NCBI GenBank assembly: GCA_030491005.1
Contig: JAKZMJ010000031.1
Span: 1 to 51,922, forward strand
Length of the DNA: 51,922 nucleotides
Direction: 5' to 3'
From: Sulfurospirillum sp.
GTDB lineage: Bacteria > Campylobacterota > Campylobacteria > Campylobacterales > Arcobacteraceae
A program made the position numbers and the translations under genes. This document shows positions 11,590-21,232 of this stretch, piece by piece (the stretch's first letter is position 1; each line of letters begins with the position of its first letter). The notes below the pieces were generated by a model. The model was not told the origin of the DNA and did not search any database. It was given only the letters and a program-made list of their open reading frames with translations.

Positions 11590-11671
11590 TGAGCAAATAG
11601 TCTAAGACTTAATAAAGCATATAAAAGAATGCTTCATCAAAAATAAGCTTCAAGGTTAGTATGGGTATTAA

Positions 11672-11764
11672 ATTGGCAATTATAAACTTATTTGTCTTAT
11701 TGAAGATAATAAGAGTAGAATAGCAATGATTTATTTTAAACATAGGCAATTATCTGATTATTAA
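11672..11764 (+). pseudogene. Possible RelE/ParE toxin C-terminal remnant
   Basis: Thirty codons reading IGNYKLICLIEDNKSRIAMI then YFKHRQLSDY match the shape of the RelE/ParE C-terminus (a GxYRxIxxIEDN stretch followed by HR). A stop lies immediately upstream. The match is short and could be chance. Confidence 0.35.
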
Positions 11765-11926
11765 TTAAAAAATATTGGAACTAATAAATTTTATAAGAAA
11801 TTTAACAAGAATAGATTTATAAACGCAAAATTGAAAAAGATTATTAGTTCTAAAATTTACTAAAATAAAGCCAAAAAAGCTAAACTGACTTCAGTAATTC
11901 AATCTTTTAAACTTCAAAGGAATTAA

Positions 11927-12508
11927 ATGGATATACTTTTACAAGTATGGGGAGGATTATTTTACTTAATAAATAAAATATTTTTTTCATTATCGGAAGC
12001 GAAAATAGATAATAAAAAAAATCAATTTCAATTATTTGCATGGTTGGCTTATATTATTGGGGTACCTGCTTGGATAGTATTACTTATTGGTCAAAATAAC
12101 TGGATAGCTGTATCAGTGGAAGCTGGTGGAATTCCTGCTATGTTACTTGGACTTTATAAGGTATTAAATAAAAAAAAGATACATACAAAAATTGAAAAAT
12201 ACGTAAAATATATTACTAGTATTGCTATTGTATTTGGAATATCTTTAAGTTTTCAATATCATGGAGGAATCACTTCCCTCTCACAAATTCTTGAAATAGG
12301 AGTAACAATAGGTTTCCTTATAGGCACTTATTTAATGACACAGAATAATCATAATGGGTATATATTTTTTATGCTAATGAATTTAAGTATGGCATCTTTA
12401 ATGTTATTACAAGATAAACACATACTTGCAATTCAACAAATAGTTTCTTTATTATTTGTAATATATGGATATATAAAATCAAAAGCTAACAAAACAGGCT
12501 TATTATAA
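11927..12508 (+). CDS. Multi-pass inner-membrane protein, unknown function
   Basis: The 193-residue product has about six hydrophobic segments, including GVPAWIVLLIGQNNWIAVSV and IGVTIGFLIGTYLMT. The glycine/tryptophan-rich pattern is faintly like PnuC-type vitamin-precursor transporters, but I see no decisive motif. The start follows AAAGGAATTAA. It stands alone on the plus strand between IS debris and a periplasmic-protein gene. Confidence 0.65.
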   Translation: MDILLQVWGGLFYLINKIFFSLSEAKIDNKKNQFQLFAWLAYIIGVPAWIVLLIGQNNWIAVSVEAGGIPAMLLGLYKVLNKKKIHTKIEKYVKYITSIAIVFGISLSFQYHGGITSLSQILEIGVTIGFLIGTYLMTQNNHNGYIFFMLMNLSMASLMLLQDKHILAIQQIVSLLFVIYGYIKSKANKTGLL

Positions 12509-12539
12509 AACAACTCCAAATAAGCTTTATTTTCAAAGT

Positions 12540-12571
12540 AAAAGCTAAGATTATTTAGACAGCTAGCTTTT
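12540..12571 (+). terminator. Possible terminator hairpin
   Basis: The arms AAAAGCTA and TAGCTTTT are separated by 16 bases and end in a short T-run, about 30 bases after the stop of the membrane-protein gene. The loop is long, so this is tentative. Confidence 0.3.
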
Positions 12572-13041
12572 CTACATTTGCTTATTTGACACAAAATTTA
12601 TAATACTTTCTATCCTAATTTAAGTTAGCACTCCAATATTTAAGCCTCAAATAGCTAAAATAATAAAAAGCAATTTGTTTTTTAAATTGTGTCTTATCTA
12701 AAGTAAAAGGAAAACAATGAAAAATATATTTATCAAAATTATTATTCTGTGTTTAATATCAATATATTCATATTCCTTTGAAAATAAATTAAATTTTACA
12801 GTATTAATATCAAATAATATAGAATCATTTGATTTTACTAAAGTCAAAAGAGAATATATTCGTGGCGAAAAAGCAAGTGCTATATTTATTGTTTCTGGTT
12901 TTAATGTTGATAAATTTAATAAAGTCAATTTAAGCTCAAAAATAAGAGTACTTACTCCTAAAAATAAATACATTGCACAAATGGATTTTATATCATCTAA
13001 CACTGTTATAAAAAACAATCAAAAAGAAATTACTTTAAATG

Positions 13042-14534
13042 GAGCCACTTGCAAATTCAATCACAATCAAATATATAATTCTTAATAGTAACTATTTTAA
13101 GCTTTAAAAAAATAGTTATTATTTCTAACTTGCATAATTTACAATATATTTACCAAATTTATTAAAAAATCACATTTTTTCTCCATTCCTTATGGTTAAA
13201 TTGTAAAATTCAGTATTTTTATATAAATTTCTATCAATGGTCATGTAATAAGTTTTAAACTTTGATGTATACAAATAGATAAAATTCCAAATGCTAAAAC
13301 GCAAGCTACCTTATTTGCCCCTTGATAGTATATTTTATCACATCCAAAGTCATCTTTTAAGTATTTATTTACTCGCTCTACCATACTTCTTTGCTTGTAG
13401 TGATGTTTATCTGATGCTTGAGTCAAATTTAAATATTCAAATTTTTCTTTTTTCTCTTTTGCTAAAGCTATTTTTTCTTTTAGCACTTTAGAGTTTTTAG
13501 GATTTATATCTATGATTGGTTTATGATTTAACTCTTCAGAATACTCTGCAATAATATCACTATCATATCCAGCATCAAGTAAATCATGAAGATACATTAC
13601 TCTTTTGCTAGTTTCATTTATAAGTGGAGGTGCTACAGAACTATCATGAACATTTGCACCACTATAAAATGCAACTACTGGTATATCTCCATCAACAACA
13701 CTAATATGAAGTTTACCACCTATCCAAACTTCTCTATTACCTTTTGAATTTTGTTTAATACCAACTCCACATGATGTTGATACAAGTGATAACATATCAT
13801 TAGTAGTTTTCATATCTTTTTGAAGTTCAAGAATCTTTGGTTTTATAGCTTCTCTTTTCTCACCTTTTTTAGGTCTTCCAACCTTATTTTTTACTTTCTC
13901 TTTTTTCTCAACTTTTACAGGTTTTTCCCTAAGTGGTATTTTTGTAGCATCACTTGCATTATACATAAATATAGTATCTGACAAATATTCTTCTATGAAT
14001 TTTTGATGAGTTTTCTCAGCTATTTTCATATTACTAAGTTGTTCAAACACTCTACTAAATTTTGATTCACTAGGAATATCTATTTTATATCTCCATCCAC
14101 ATAATACTCGCAATATTCTATCCCTATGCAGTCTATGAATTAAATCTCTTGTTGTTTGTATATTATAAACTGATTTAGCAATAAATGCCCTTGCTATTTC
14201 TTCTCTATCTTTTGGAGTGTTTGTAATTGTTACAATTGTAACATGCTTTTCTATTTGGGCAAAATCTAATATTTTTATTAATTTTTCTTCTTTAGTGCTT
14301 AGTGTTCCTAATTGTTCTTTTATCTCAGGAAATAAACAATTTTCATGGTTTATAATCCTAAGCCACATTTTTGAAAGATTTGAAGATAATTTTGGTATAA
14401 TATTTTTCATAAGTTGAATCTCTTTTCTGTTAAATTTTAGGATATAAAATTATAACTTATTTGAAATTTGATTCAACTTTTTTTACAAATAAAAACCTAA
14501 ATTATGAACTTATTTGCTGATTTGCAAGTGGCTC
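13042..14534 (-). mobile_element. IS-A, copy 2
   Basis: The element is 1493 bp with ends GAGCCACTTGCAAAT and ATTTGCAAGTGGCTC. The target duplication AATG flanks it (13038-13041 and 14535-14538). It interrupts the periplasmic-protein gene. Confidence 0.95.
13241..14410 (-). CDS. IS-A transposase (IS5/IS4-like DDE)
   Basis: This intact 389-residue copy is nearly identical to the one at 8501. It shares specific substitutions with the broken copy 3 (SDTIFMYN, SNMKIAE, EKVKNK), so copies 2 and 3 are the closer pair. DDE residues are as in copy 1. Confidence 0.85.
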   Translation of the reverse strand: MKNIIPKLSSNLSKMWLRIINHENCLFPEIKEQLGTLSTKEEKLIKILDFAQIEKHVTIVTITNTPKDREEIARAFIAKSVYNIQTTRDLIHRLHRDRILRVLCGWRYKIDIPSESKFSRVFEQLSNMKIAEKTHQKFIEEYLSDTIFMYNASDATKIPLREKPVKVEKKEKVKNKVGRPKKGEKREAIKPKILELQKDMKTTNDMLSLVSTSCGVGIKQNSKGNREVWIGGKLHISVVDGDIPVVAFYSGANVHDSSVAPPLINETSKRVMYLHDLLDAGYDSDIIAEYSEELNHKPIIDINPKNSKVLKEKIALAKEKKEKFEYLNLTQASDKHHYKQRSMVERVNKYLKDDFGCDKIYYQGANKVACVLAFGILSICIHQSLKLIT

Positions 14535-15157
14535 AATGGTATTTATGATTTATACTTTGAAGCAAAAGATCAAGTAGGAATATATTGGCTTGAAGTAACT
14601 ATCACAGATAATATTTCAAAACAATCAAGAAGTAAGAAAATATCAATTTTATTATTTGATAATGAAAAATCAAAAGAAATAATTATGAAACCAGTTCAAA
14701 GTGCAAAGCACTTAGACGAACTTTGGGAAGAGTACTTTAGAAGTAAAAATCAATGGGCAATAAAAAGAATAATATCAGCATTAAGATATATTAAAAATAA
14801 AAATAAAAATACAATGCTAGTTGGACTTGCGGCAAAATGGTCTTTAACATCAAATTCTTTCCAACATAAAGAAGTCTTAAAAATTTGCCAAAGTAGTTTA
14901 AGTGCTGTACCACCTAATATGAAAAAAGCATTAGAGGAAGTAATCTTAGAAGCTAAAAAGAAATTAAAATAAAGATGAGATAAGGGCTACTATAGAGATT
15001 ATTCGAGCTTAAAGTTTCATACTCCTAATGAAGTTTTTTCAAAGAGTTTTCAAAAAATAGTGACATAATTTAATAGATTAATTTAGATGGTTATGTTGTA
15101 CTTTAATAATTAATTGAATATTCCTTTAAAGGGAATTAAATCATATTAAAATACCAT

Positions 15158-15622
15158 TTAATCAAGCTTATAAATCAATGCCCTTTCATCACATACAGGA
15201 AAATGCTTACATCTAATACAATCAGCCCAAATCTTATGCTCAGGAATATTCTCTTTTTCTATTAGTTCAAAATCTAGGCTTTTAAAAAAACCTTCTTCAT
15301 ATGTCAAGGCTAATAATTGCTTTAGTTTATATCCTCTAGCTTCTTTAATACAAGCTTTTATTAACTTCCTACCAAGTTTTAATCCCCTAAACTTTTTTGA
15401 TATTATTAAGCTTCTAACTTCTGCTAAATTTTTTGAATAAATATTAAGTGCAACAAAACCAACAAGTTTATCATCAACTTTTACAATAATATATGATCTA
15501 ATTGTATTGGCCATTTCATCATTAGTTCTTAAAAGAATATTACCATTTACAACTTCTTCTTTAACTAGTTCTTGCATTTCATCTATATTTGTAATATTTG
15601 GTTTAGAAAAAACAATATTCAT
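15158..15622 (-). CDS. argA: Short ArgA-type N-acetylglutamate synthase (GNAT)
   Basis: This 154-residue GNAT acetyltransferase probably makes N-acetylglutamate from acetyl-CoA and glutamate, the first step of arginine synthesis. The acetyl-CoA loop is seen as SLIISKKFRGLKLGRKLI (about residues 71-88). The C-terminus, HKIWADCIRCKHFPVCDE, is the Cys-rich tail typical of the stand-alone short ArgA family, which lacks the kinase-like domain of the E. coli enzyme. It directly abuts engB as the last gene of the long operon. A different GNAT substrate cannot be excluded. Confidence 0.75.
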   Translation of the reverse strand: MNIVFSKPNITNIDEMQELVKEEVVNGNILLRTNDEMANTIRSYIIVKVDDKLVGFVALNIYSKNLAEVRSLIISKKFRGLKLGRKLIKACIKEARGYKLKQLLALTYEEGFFKSLDFELIEKENIPEHKIWADCIRCKHFPVCDERALIYKLD

Positions 15623-16228
15623 TTAAATACCAAATAAATATTTCGTAATTTTATCTCTTAAAGAGTCTATGCCTTTTTTATTTAAATTAGAAATAAAAAT
15701 GCCATCTGGATTTTTTCTTTTTAATTTTGCTAAATCATTTTGTTTTAATTTATCAATTTTTGTAAAAGCATTTATAATGATTTGATCATTATTTTTAGAG
15801 ATTTTTAAAAATTCATCAACATTTTTATCTATTGCCAAGTTTTCATGTCTGGCGTCAATTAAGTGTACAAATATTTGTAAACAAGGTCTTAATTCTAAAT
15901 AAGATGTAAGATTTTTATTCCATTCTTTTTTAATACTTTTAGATACTCTTGCATATCCAAAACCAGGTAAATCAACAAATCTTGCATAAAAATATCGTTT
16001 TTCTTCTTCATATCCATCTTTAAATGTAATATCAAAATAATTAATTAATTGTGTTTTACCAGGAGTTGAAGACGATTTGGCTAGTTTTTTTTGATTTGTT
16101 AAGGTATTTAATAAAGAAGATTTTCCTACATTACTTCTACCTAAAAATGCAATTTCTGCACAATTGGGACTTGGAGAATCTTCTATACTTTTAGCTGAAG
16201 TTAAAAATGTAGCTTGTGTTATTTTCAT
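15623..16228 (-). CDS. engB: Ribosome-biogenesis GTPase EngB (YihA/YsxC)
   Basis: This 201-residue TRAFAC GTPase is needed for late 50S subunit assembly. G1 is GRSNVGKSS (residues 30-38), G3 is DLPGFG, G4 is TKID, and a threonine in SSTPGKTQ serves as G2. The length is normal. It overlaps the lptA stop by 4 bases, so translation is likely coupled. Confidence 0.95.
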   Translation of the reverse strand: MKITQATFLTSAKSIEDSPSPNCAEIAFLGRSNVGKSSLLNTLTNQKKLAKSSSTPGKTQLINYFDITFKDGYEEEKRYFYARFVDLPGFGYARVSKSIKKEWNKNLTSYLELRPCLQIFVHLIDARHENLAIDKNVDEFLKISKNNDQIIINAFTKIDKLKQNDLAKLKRKNPDGIFISNLNKKGIDSLRDKITKYLFGI

Positions 16229-16710
16229 TTACTTTTGTTTCCACTTTCCATATTTAGAATAAATCTTATAGGTTTTTTATCACTTCCTTTAACTTTTGCT
16301 ATTGAAGTTAATTTATTTATTGATATTGTATCTCCATATATTTCTCTAGCATCCATGGTTTCTTCTAAAAAAGCATTACCAATTATAGTGTATTCACCAC
16401 TTTCTAAATTATATGTTAATTTATCACCCCTACCATTATATACTTTTTTTTGTGCCAATATTTCAAACTTTACATTACCAAAAGCAATATATTTATAAAA
16501 TTTCTTTTTTTTACTCAAGGAGTCCATTTTGCTATAAATTTCTATTTTATCAGAACCTAATTTATCACTTGACATTTCTAATTTTACATTACCTTTAAAA
16601 ATTGTAATATTTTTCAAATCATTAGACTCAAAACTATTAGCATCTATAATTAATTTTTCTCCACACAGAAAGGACAAAGACAAGAACAGTCCAAATATGT
16701 ATTTAATCAT
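16225..16710 (-). CDS. lptA: LPS transport periplasmic protein LptA
   Basis: This 161-residue OstA/LptA-fold protein would form the periplasmic bridge carrying LPS from LptC to LptD. It has a signal peptide (IKYIFGLFLSLSFLCG) followed by a beta-jellyroll (LIIDANSFESND, FKGNVKLEMSSDKL). It overlaps lptC by 4 bases upstream and engB by 4 bases downstream. The kdsC-lptC-lptA order is a classic LPS cluster and supports the call. Confidence 0.85.
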   Translation of the reverse strand: MIKYIFGLFLSLSFLCGEKLIIDANSFESNDLKNITIFKGNVKLEMSSDKLGSDKIEIYSKMDSLSKKKKFYKYIAFGNVKFEILAQKKVYNGRGDKLTYNLESGEYTIIGNAFLEETMDAREIYGDTISINKLTSIAKVKGSDKKPIRFILNMESGNKSK

Positions 16711-17237
16711 TTTTTTCCTTCATAATCTATTTCAAAATGAGTATTATTAGCTCTCATATAACTTGAGTCTAGGTCTAAAAAAAGACTTGTTCCTTTTAAA
16801 TAATTGTTATTATAATAAGCATCAAAAGAAGTAGAATTTTGTGCAGTATTAGTCTTTATATTGTACAATAACTCATCAGTGTAAAGTGTGATATAATCAT
16901 CTCTTTTTAATACTACATTTTTAATAAATTTAAAATTGTTTTCTTTTTTTTCAATAAAATCACCACTTAGATAATCAAATACTTTTTTATCATTTTGTTT
17001 TTTTTGTATAGTGATAATACCATTATACATTAAATCTTTTGTTTTATATCTTTCAACTTTCTTAGATATTATAAATCTATTTATACTCTTAATATCCAAT
17101 GTATACATAATAGAGTCATAAAAAGTAACTAAGGCTATATTATCTGTTGTAGATTGTTTATTTGATGTATTAATTGGAGATATATATGCAATTATTGCAA
17201 AAAATAAAAAAATAAAAATAAAACTTTTTATAGCCAT
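16707..17237 (-). CDS. lptC: LPS transport protein LptC
   Basis: The 176-residue product has one N-terminal membrane anchor (AIKSFIFIFLFFAIIAYISP) followed by a periplasmic OstA-like beta-strand domain. In the Lpt machine it receives LPS from LptB2FG and passes it to LptA. Sequence conservation in this family is low, so the call leans on fold pattern, length and position between kdsC and lptA. It overlaps kdsC by 10 bases. Confidence 0.8.
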   Translation of the reverse strand: MAIKSFIFIFLFFAIIAYISPINTSNKQSTTDNIALVTFYDSIMYTLDIKSINRFIISKKVERYKTKDLMYNGIITIQKKQNDKKVFDYLSGDFIEKKENNFKFIKNVVLKRDDYITLYTDELLYNIKTNTAQNSTSFDAYYNNNYLKGTSLFLDLDSSYMRANNTHFEIDYEGKK

Positions 17238-17725
17238 ACTTTTAAAAAATCCTCTTCAATGTCATCATACTTTATAATATATTCTATCATTTCTCTAACA
17301 GCACCACTCCCACCATTTTTTACACATACTACATTAACAATTTTTTTAATATAAGATGAAGCGTTTTGTGGACTAAAAGATAGTCCTGCTTTTTTTAACA
17401 TTTTGTAATCATTTAAATCATCGCCAATAACTGCAACTTCATTCCATGATAAGTTTTCTTTTTCAAGTATAGTTTCTAGAACTTCATCTTTCTTATGAAT
17501 ACCTTGATAAACATATTCAATACTTAAATCTTTTGCTCTTCTTTGCACAATTAAAGATTTTCTACCTGTAATAATAGCAACTTTTTTATTAAGTTTTTTA
17601 GTCCATGTAGCAATTGCTAGACCATCGCTTGCATCAAAAGATTTTAATTCTTCTCCTGAGCTTGAATATGTTATTTTACCATCAGTTAAAGTTCCATCTA
17701 CATCAAGTACTAACAATTTAATCAT
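17228..17725 (-). CDS. kdsC: KDO-8-phosphate phosphatase KdsC (HAD)
   Basis: This 165-residue capless HAD phosphatase releases KDO from KDO-8-phosphate for LPS inner-core synthesis. Motif I is LDVDGTLTDG at the N-terminus, motif II is IITGR, and motif III/IV is IGDDLNDYKML. The length fits KdsC/YrbI. It is linked to hisB by a 4-base overlap and to lptC downstream. Confidence 0.9.
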   Translation of the reverse strand: MIKLLVLDVDGTLTDGKITYSSSGEELKSFDASDGLAIATWTKKLNKKVAIITGRKSLIVQRRAKDLSIEYVYQGIHKKDEVLETILEKENLSWNEVAVIGDDLNDYKMLKKAGLSFSPQNASSYIKKIVNVVCVKNGGSGAVREMIEYIIKYDDIEEDFLKVWL

Positions 17726-18294
17726 AAGATGCCTTTTGTACTTGGTATTCCCAATGTTTCATTTTTACTTAAAGCTTTTCTAAGTGCAACTGCAAAAGCT
17801 TTAAATGCAGCTTCAATAATATGATGTTTATTTCTTCCTCTTTCTTGTATAATATGACAAGTAAAACCAGCATTCATAACAAGTGCATAAAAAAATTCTT
17901 CAACTAATTGTGTGTCAAATTCTCCTAAATTTCCCATAACATTAAGCTCATAAACTAAATATGGTCTATTAGATAAATCTAATGCACAACTAACTAATGC
18001 CTCATCCATCACTATACTTACATTTGAATATCTTTCAATATTTTCAATTGGAAAAATTTCTTTTTTTAATGCTTTGCCTAAAACAATTCCACAATCTTCA
18101 ACACTATGATGACCATCAACAAATAGATCACCCTTACATATTAAGTCAATATGAATACATGAATGTTTAGCAAATGCTTCTAGCATATGATTAAAAAATC
18201 CAATCCCAGTATCTATATTTGAAACTTTGTTATCATTAATATTTACAGTACAAACGATATTAGTCTCTTTTGTTTTTCTATTTATTTGTGTCAT
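17722..18294 (-). CDS. hisB: Imidazoleglycerol-phosphate dehydratase HisB
   Basis: This 190-residue monofunctional enzyme converts imidazole glycerol phosphate to imidazole acetol phosphate in histidine synthesis. Metal-binding signatures are GFFNHMLEAFAKH, DGHHSVEDCGI and HHIIEAAFKAFA. The phosphatase domain found in the bifunctional E. coli enzyme is absent. It sits between rlpA and kdsC with tight spacing. Confidence 0.95.
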   Translation of the reverse strand: MTQINRKTKETNIVCTVNINDNKVSNIDTGIGFFNHMLEAFAKHSCIHIDLICKGDLFVDGHHSVEDCGIVLGKALKKEIFPIENIERYSNVSIVMDEALVSCALDLSNRPYLVYELNVMGNLGEFDTQLVEEFFYALVMNAGFTCHIIQERGRNKHHIIEAAFKAFAVALRKALSKNETLGIPSTKGIL

Positions 18295-18301
18295 TTTTGC
18301 C

Positions 18302-19156
18302 CTATTCTTGTATAATTCTAGCAGAATTTAAACCATAAATTTGTTTAAATCTACTTGCTTCTTCTTTTGTTCTAAAACCAATAATAAAAACTTTGTTGAT
18401 TAATTTTGCATTATTATACAGTTTTTTAATTACAACAGTATATTTATTATCAAAAATCATATCTAATTTTTTTTTAGTACTTTTAGCACCTTCATAGTTT
18501 TTAAAAGCTCCAACTTGAACATTATACTTTATATTATTACTAATATTTTTTTGCTTATGAATTTGTTTACTTACTTTTGTAGTAAAATGTGAATTAGTAT
18601 TAAGTACAGTAACTTTGACATCTACTGTACCAATATTTATTATACCAATATCATTAGCAGCTTTATTTGACAAATCAATAATTCTACCATTAACAAAAGG
18701 ACCTCTATCATTTATCCTAACTATTGTTGATTTTCCATTATTAAGATTGTCTACTTTTACAATTGTATTCATAGGTAAGGTTTTATGTGCAGCAGTACTA
18801 GCATACATATTATATTTCTCACCATTTGAAGTTAGTTTTGAATGAAAATTTGGACCATACCAAGACGCAATACCTCTTTGTATCTCCCCTATTTCTACAG
18901 ATTTTGGATAATATCTAATTCCTCTTATACTATAAGATCTCATAGTTGCTCTATGCATTGCTTTAGAGTTTTTAATAATTTCATTTGAGTTTTTAATATA
19001 TTTATTATCATCTTGATTAGGAGTGATAACATATTCATTTGTACTTTTTTTAAAATAAGATTCTTTGTAAAATTTAATATTTTTTTGTGAACATCCTGAT
19101 AGAAATAGTAAAAAAAGTACAAATAATGTAAAAAGCATTCTATTAACTAATAGCAA
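18302..19156 (-). CDS. rlpA: RlpA-type septal lipoprotein (lytic transglycosylase)
   Basis: The 284-residue lipoprotein has a lipobox (LFLSGC, about residue 21), a double-psi beta-barrel domain (GIASWYGPNFHSKLTSNGE ... VRINDRGPFVNGRIIDLS, about 95-180), and a C-terminal SPOR domain (YNVQVGAFKNYEGAKS). The SPOR domain binds denuded septal glycan, and RlpA cleaves such glycan in some bacteria. The gene overlaps mltD by 14 bases, pairing two glycan-cleaving enzymes. Confidence 0.9.
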   Translation of the reverse strand: MLLVNRMLFTLFVLFLLFLSGCSQKNIKFYKESYFKKSTNEYVITPNQDDNKYIKNSNEIIKNSKAMHRATMRSYSIRGIRYYPKSVEIGEIQRGIASWYGPNFHSKLTSNGEKYNMYASTAAHKTLPMNTIVKVDNLNNGKSTIVRINDRGPFVNGRIIDLSNKAANDIGIINIGTVDVKVTVLNTNSHFTTKVSKQIHKQKNISNNIKYNVQVGAFKNYEGAKSTKKKLDMIFDNKYTVVIKKLYNNAKLINKVFIIGFRTKEEASRFKQIYGLNSARIIQE

Positions 19157-20408
19157 TTTTATCTCCTGATTTTATATTTTTTACAAGTATATTATTTAGT
19201 ATAGGAATAATTAGTTTTTGTCTTATTCTTAATATATTTGATTTTAAATTATTATAGTTTTTTATTAACTTATAAGGTATATTATAAATATTTGCAATTT
19301 TTGACAAAGTATCTCCATTTTTAACAATATATATTATGTACTTTGTATCTTCAATAAAATCTTTATTTTTATTAAAAGAAAAAAGCTTATTGTAAGGTAT
19401 ATGAATACTATATAACTTTTCATTGGGTGGAATAATGGATCTTATTAAATGTTTATTTAAACTTTTTAAATCAGCATATTTCATATTTATAACTTTTGAA
19501 ATATTTTTTAAGTGTAAGCCACCTTTAATAGATACAGTTGCAATAGTTGAAGAAATGCCCATATTAAGTAAATGTGAATTTTGATTAGTTTTAATAAAAT
19601 TATTAGAGTTCATTATAGCTAGTGCTATAATTTTTCTAATATATATTCTACTTTCTTTTGGTAGGTAGTTTCTTGAAAGACCACCTTGTATCTTTAAAAG
19701 TTCAGTTAAGCTTAATTCTATATCCCATTTTTTAATTTTTTTAAGTATTTTTCGAATACTTAAAAATTTATTTTTCCTCTCTTGATAATTTTTAATTGTT
19801 TTTCTAAAATCTTTAACTTTAGGATTATTAATTTCTTGTGGATTTAATAGAACATATTTATCTAAACTAGCTCTTACAATGGCTTCTGTTACTCTACCCT
19901 CTCCACAATTATAAGCAAGTGCCGCTAAATACCACTTACCAAAAATTTTATGCAAAGTTTTTAAGTATCGTGATGCAGCAAGAGTAGATTTAACAATATC
20001 CATTCTTTCATCTATATATAAATTTTTCTTTAAACCATAATTTTTAGCAGTAGGCTTCATAAATTGCCATAAACCAATGGCTTTAGCTTTTGATTTTGCA
20101 TCAATAGTAAAATTTGATTCAGCCATTGCCATATATAAAAAAACTGGAGGCAAACCTTTATGTTTTAGAACTTTTTTTACTCTAGGAAGAAATAAGGAAG
20201 CATTATTTAATCTATCAACATAGGTATTAGAATTGTTTTTATTTAAAAAATTATCATATATTTTTTTTAATTTATAATCTCTTATAAATGATATTTCAAT
20301 ATCCAAATCTTCCAAAACTTGTAAATCTTTTTGAGAAAAATTAGAATCTACTAAAAAAGCATTTACAGTACTTAAACAATAAAATAAAAATAAAAATATT
20401 TTATTCAA
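19143..20408 (-). CDS. mltD: Membrane-bound lytic transglycosylase, MltD-like
   Basis: The 421-residue product has a signal peptide (NKIFLFLFYCLSTVNA). Its SLT domain has the catalytic Glu in MAESNFTIDAKSKAKAIGLW (about residues 90-110) and the AALAYNCGEGRV motif. One clear LysM repeat for glycan binding lies near the C-terminus (YIVKNGDTLSKIANIYNIP). No lipobox is evident, unlike E. coli MltD. It cleaves peptidoglycan glycan strands. Confidence 0.88.
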   Translation of the reverse strand: MNKIFLFLFYCLSTVNAFLVDSNFSQKDLQVLEDLDIEISFIRDYKLKKIYDNFLNKNNSNTYVDRLNNASLFLPRVKKVLKHKGLPPVFLYMAMAESNFTIDAKSKAKAIGLWQFMKPTAKNYGLKKNLYIDERMDIVKSTLAASRYLKTLHKIFGKWYLAALAYNCGEGRVTEAIVRASLDKYVLLNPQEINNPKVKDFRKTIKNYQERKNKFLSIRKILKKIKKWDIELSLTELLKIQGGLSRNYLPKESRIYIRKIIALAIMNSNNFIKTNQNSHLLNMGISSTIATVSIKGGLHLKNISKVINMKYADLKSLNKHLIRSIIPPNEKLYSIHIPYNKLFSFNKNKDFIEDTKYIIYIVKNGDTLSKIANIYNIPYKLIKNYNNLKSNILRIRQKLIIPILNNILVKNIKSGDKIAIS

Positions 20409-20443
20409 AAAAAATCCTAATAGCTAAATAGCTAAGATGATAC

Positions 20444-21232
20444 TTAATTTTTTGTTGAAAACTGCTTAAATAACTTATAAGCATTTTTATTTGTAATGTC
20501 TTCTATTTCATTTGAGCTTAAATTTAATATTTTAGATATTTTTTCAACTATATATTTAGTATATAAAGGTTCATTTCTTTTACCCCTAAAAGGGTGTGGT
20601 GTTAAATAAGGTGCATCTGTTTCTATAAGTAATCTATCTTTTGGAATCTTGTCTAAAACCAATAGGAGTTTTTTTGCATTTTTAAATGTTACAACACCAC
20701 CTATTCCAAAATAGAAATTATGTTTGGATAAGCAAAGCAAGTTTTCATCAGCATTATAACAATGTAAAACGCCCCCTACTTCTTTAGCATCATAATCTTC
20801 TAAGATTTTTTTTGCATCTTGTGATGCTTCTCTTATGTGTATAATTAAAGGTTTTTTTACTTTTTTAGCAAAAATAATTTGAGAAATAAAAACTTCTTTT
20901 TGTTTTTTAATATTTTTCTTTTTATCTTCTTCATCTTCAGGAAGTCTAAAATAATCTAAACCACACTCCCCAACAGCTATACATTTAGGGTGTGAAATAT
21001 ATTTTTCTAAAACTTTTTCATCATATTGTTCTATATCGTAAGGATGAATTCCAACAGCAAAATAAACTTCGTTATATTTCTCACTAAGCTTAATAGCCTG
21101 TGGTAAATCATCAAAACTAGCACCAGGAATTAAGAATTTACTAACTCCTTGCTCTTTTGCATTTTTTATTACTTCGTCTATATCTTCATAATATAGCTTA
21201 TTGTCCAAATGACAATGAGTATCTATTATTAT
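20444..21232 (-). CDS. tatD: TatD-family metal-dependent DNase, non-ATG start
   Basis: TatD hydrolases act as Mg-dependent 3'-5' exonucleases. Motifs include the N-terminal IIDTHCHLD metal site, AVGECGLDYFR, IIHIREA, GVLHCYN and LLIETDAPYLTP. The first ATG (21208) would remove the essential HCH motif, so I place the start at the ATA codon 21232-21230. This gives MIIDTHCHLD and 262 residues. That ATA overlaps the stop of the upstream gene as ATAA, like the common ATGA coupling. ATC at 21235 is another possible start. Confidence 0.9.
   Translation of the reverse strand: MIIDTHCHLDNKLYYEDIDEVIKNAKEQGVSKFLIPGASFDDLPQAIKLSEKYNEVYFAVGIHPYDIEQYDEKVLEKYISHPKCIAVGECGLDYFRLPEDEEDKKKNIKKQKEVFISQIIFAKKVKKPLIIHIREASQDAKKILEDYDAKEVGGVLHCYNADENLLCLSKHNFYFGIGGVVTFKNAKKLLLVLDKIPKDRLLIETDAPYLTPHPFRGKRNEPLYTKYIVEKISKILNLSSNEIEDITNKNAYKLFKQFSTKN

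Larger units (their letters stand above)
11044..11926 (+). other. Stretch of gene scraps, no intact gene
   Basis: Between the transposase fragment and the next intact gene I see only remnants. One is a 30-codon frame at 11359-11451 with a good ribosome site (MRQTNIFDFLIES...) and no recognisable product. The other two are a LysE-type N-terminus and a toxin-like C-terminus, listed separately. Nothing else stands out in 11044-11340 or 11765-11926. Confidence 0.5.
12717..14972 (+). pseudogene. Periplasmic protein of unknown function, split by IS-A
   Basis: Joining 13041 to 14539 (removing IS-A and one AATG copy) gives exactly 253 codons, read as ...KEITLNG then IYDLYFEAKDQ. The product has a signal peptide (KNIFIKIIILCLISIYSYS) and a beta-rich first half with KIRVLTPKNK. 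The IYWLEVTITD segment suggests an Ig-like fold, and the C-terminal half is helical. I do not recognise the family. The gene is now disrupted. The second half has an internal start but no export signal, so it is unlikely to be functional. Confidence 0.7.

Noticed and set aside
15118-15140. Inverted repeat TTCCTTTAAAGGGAA as the operon terminator after argA
   Set aside because: The arms meet without a loop and no T-run follows on the minus strand, so I did not call it.
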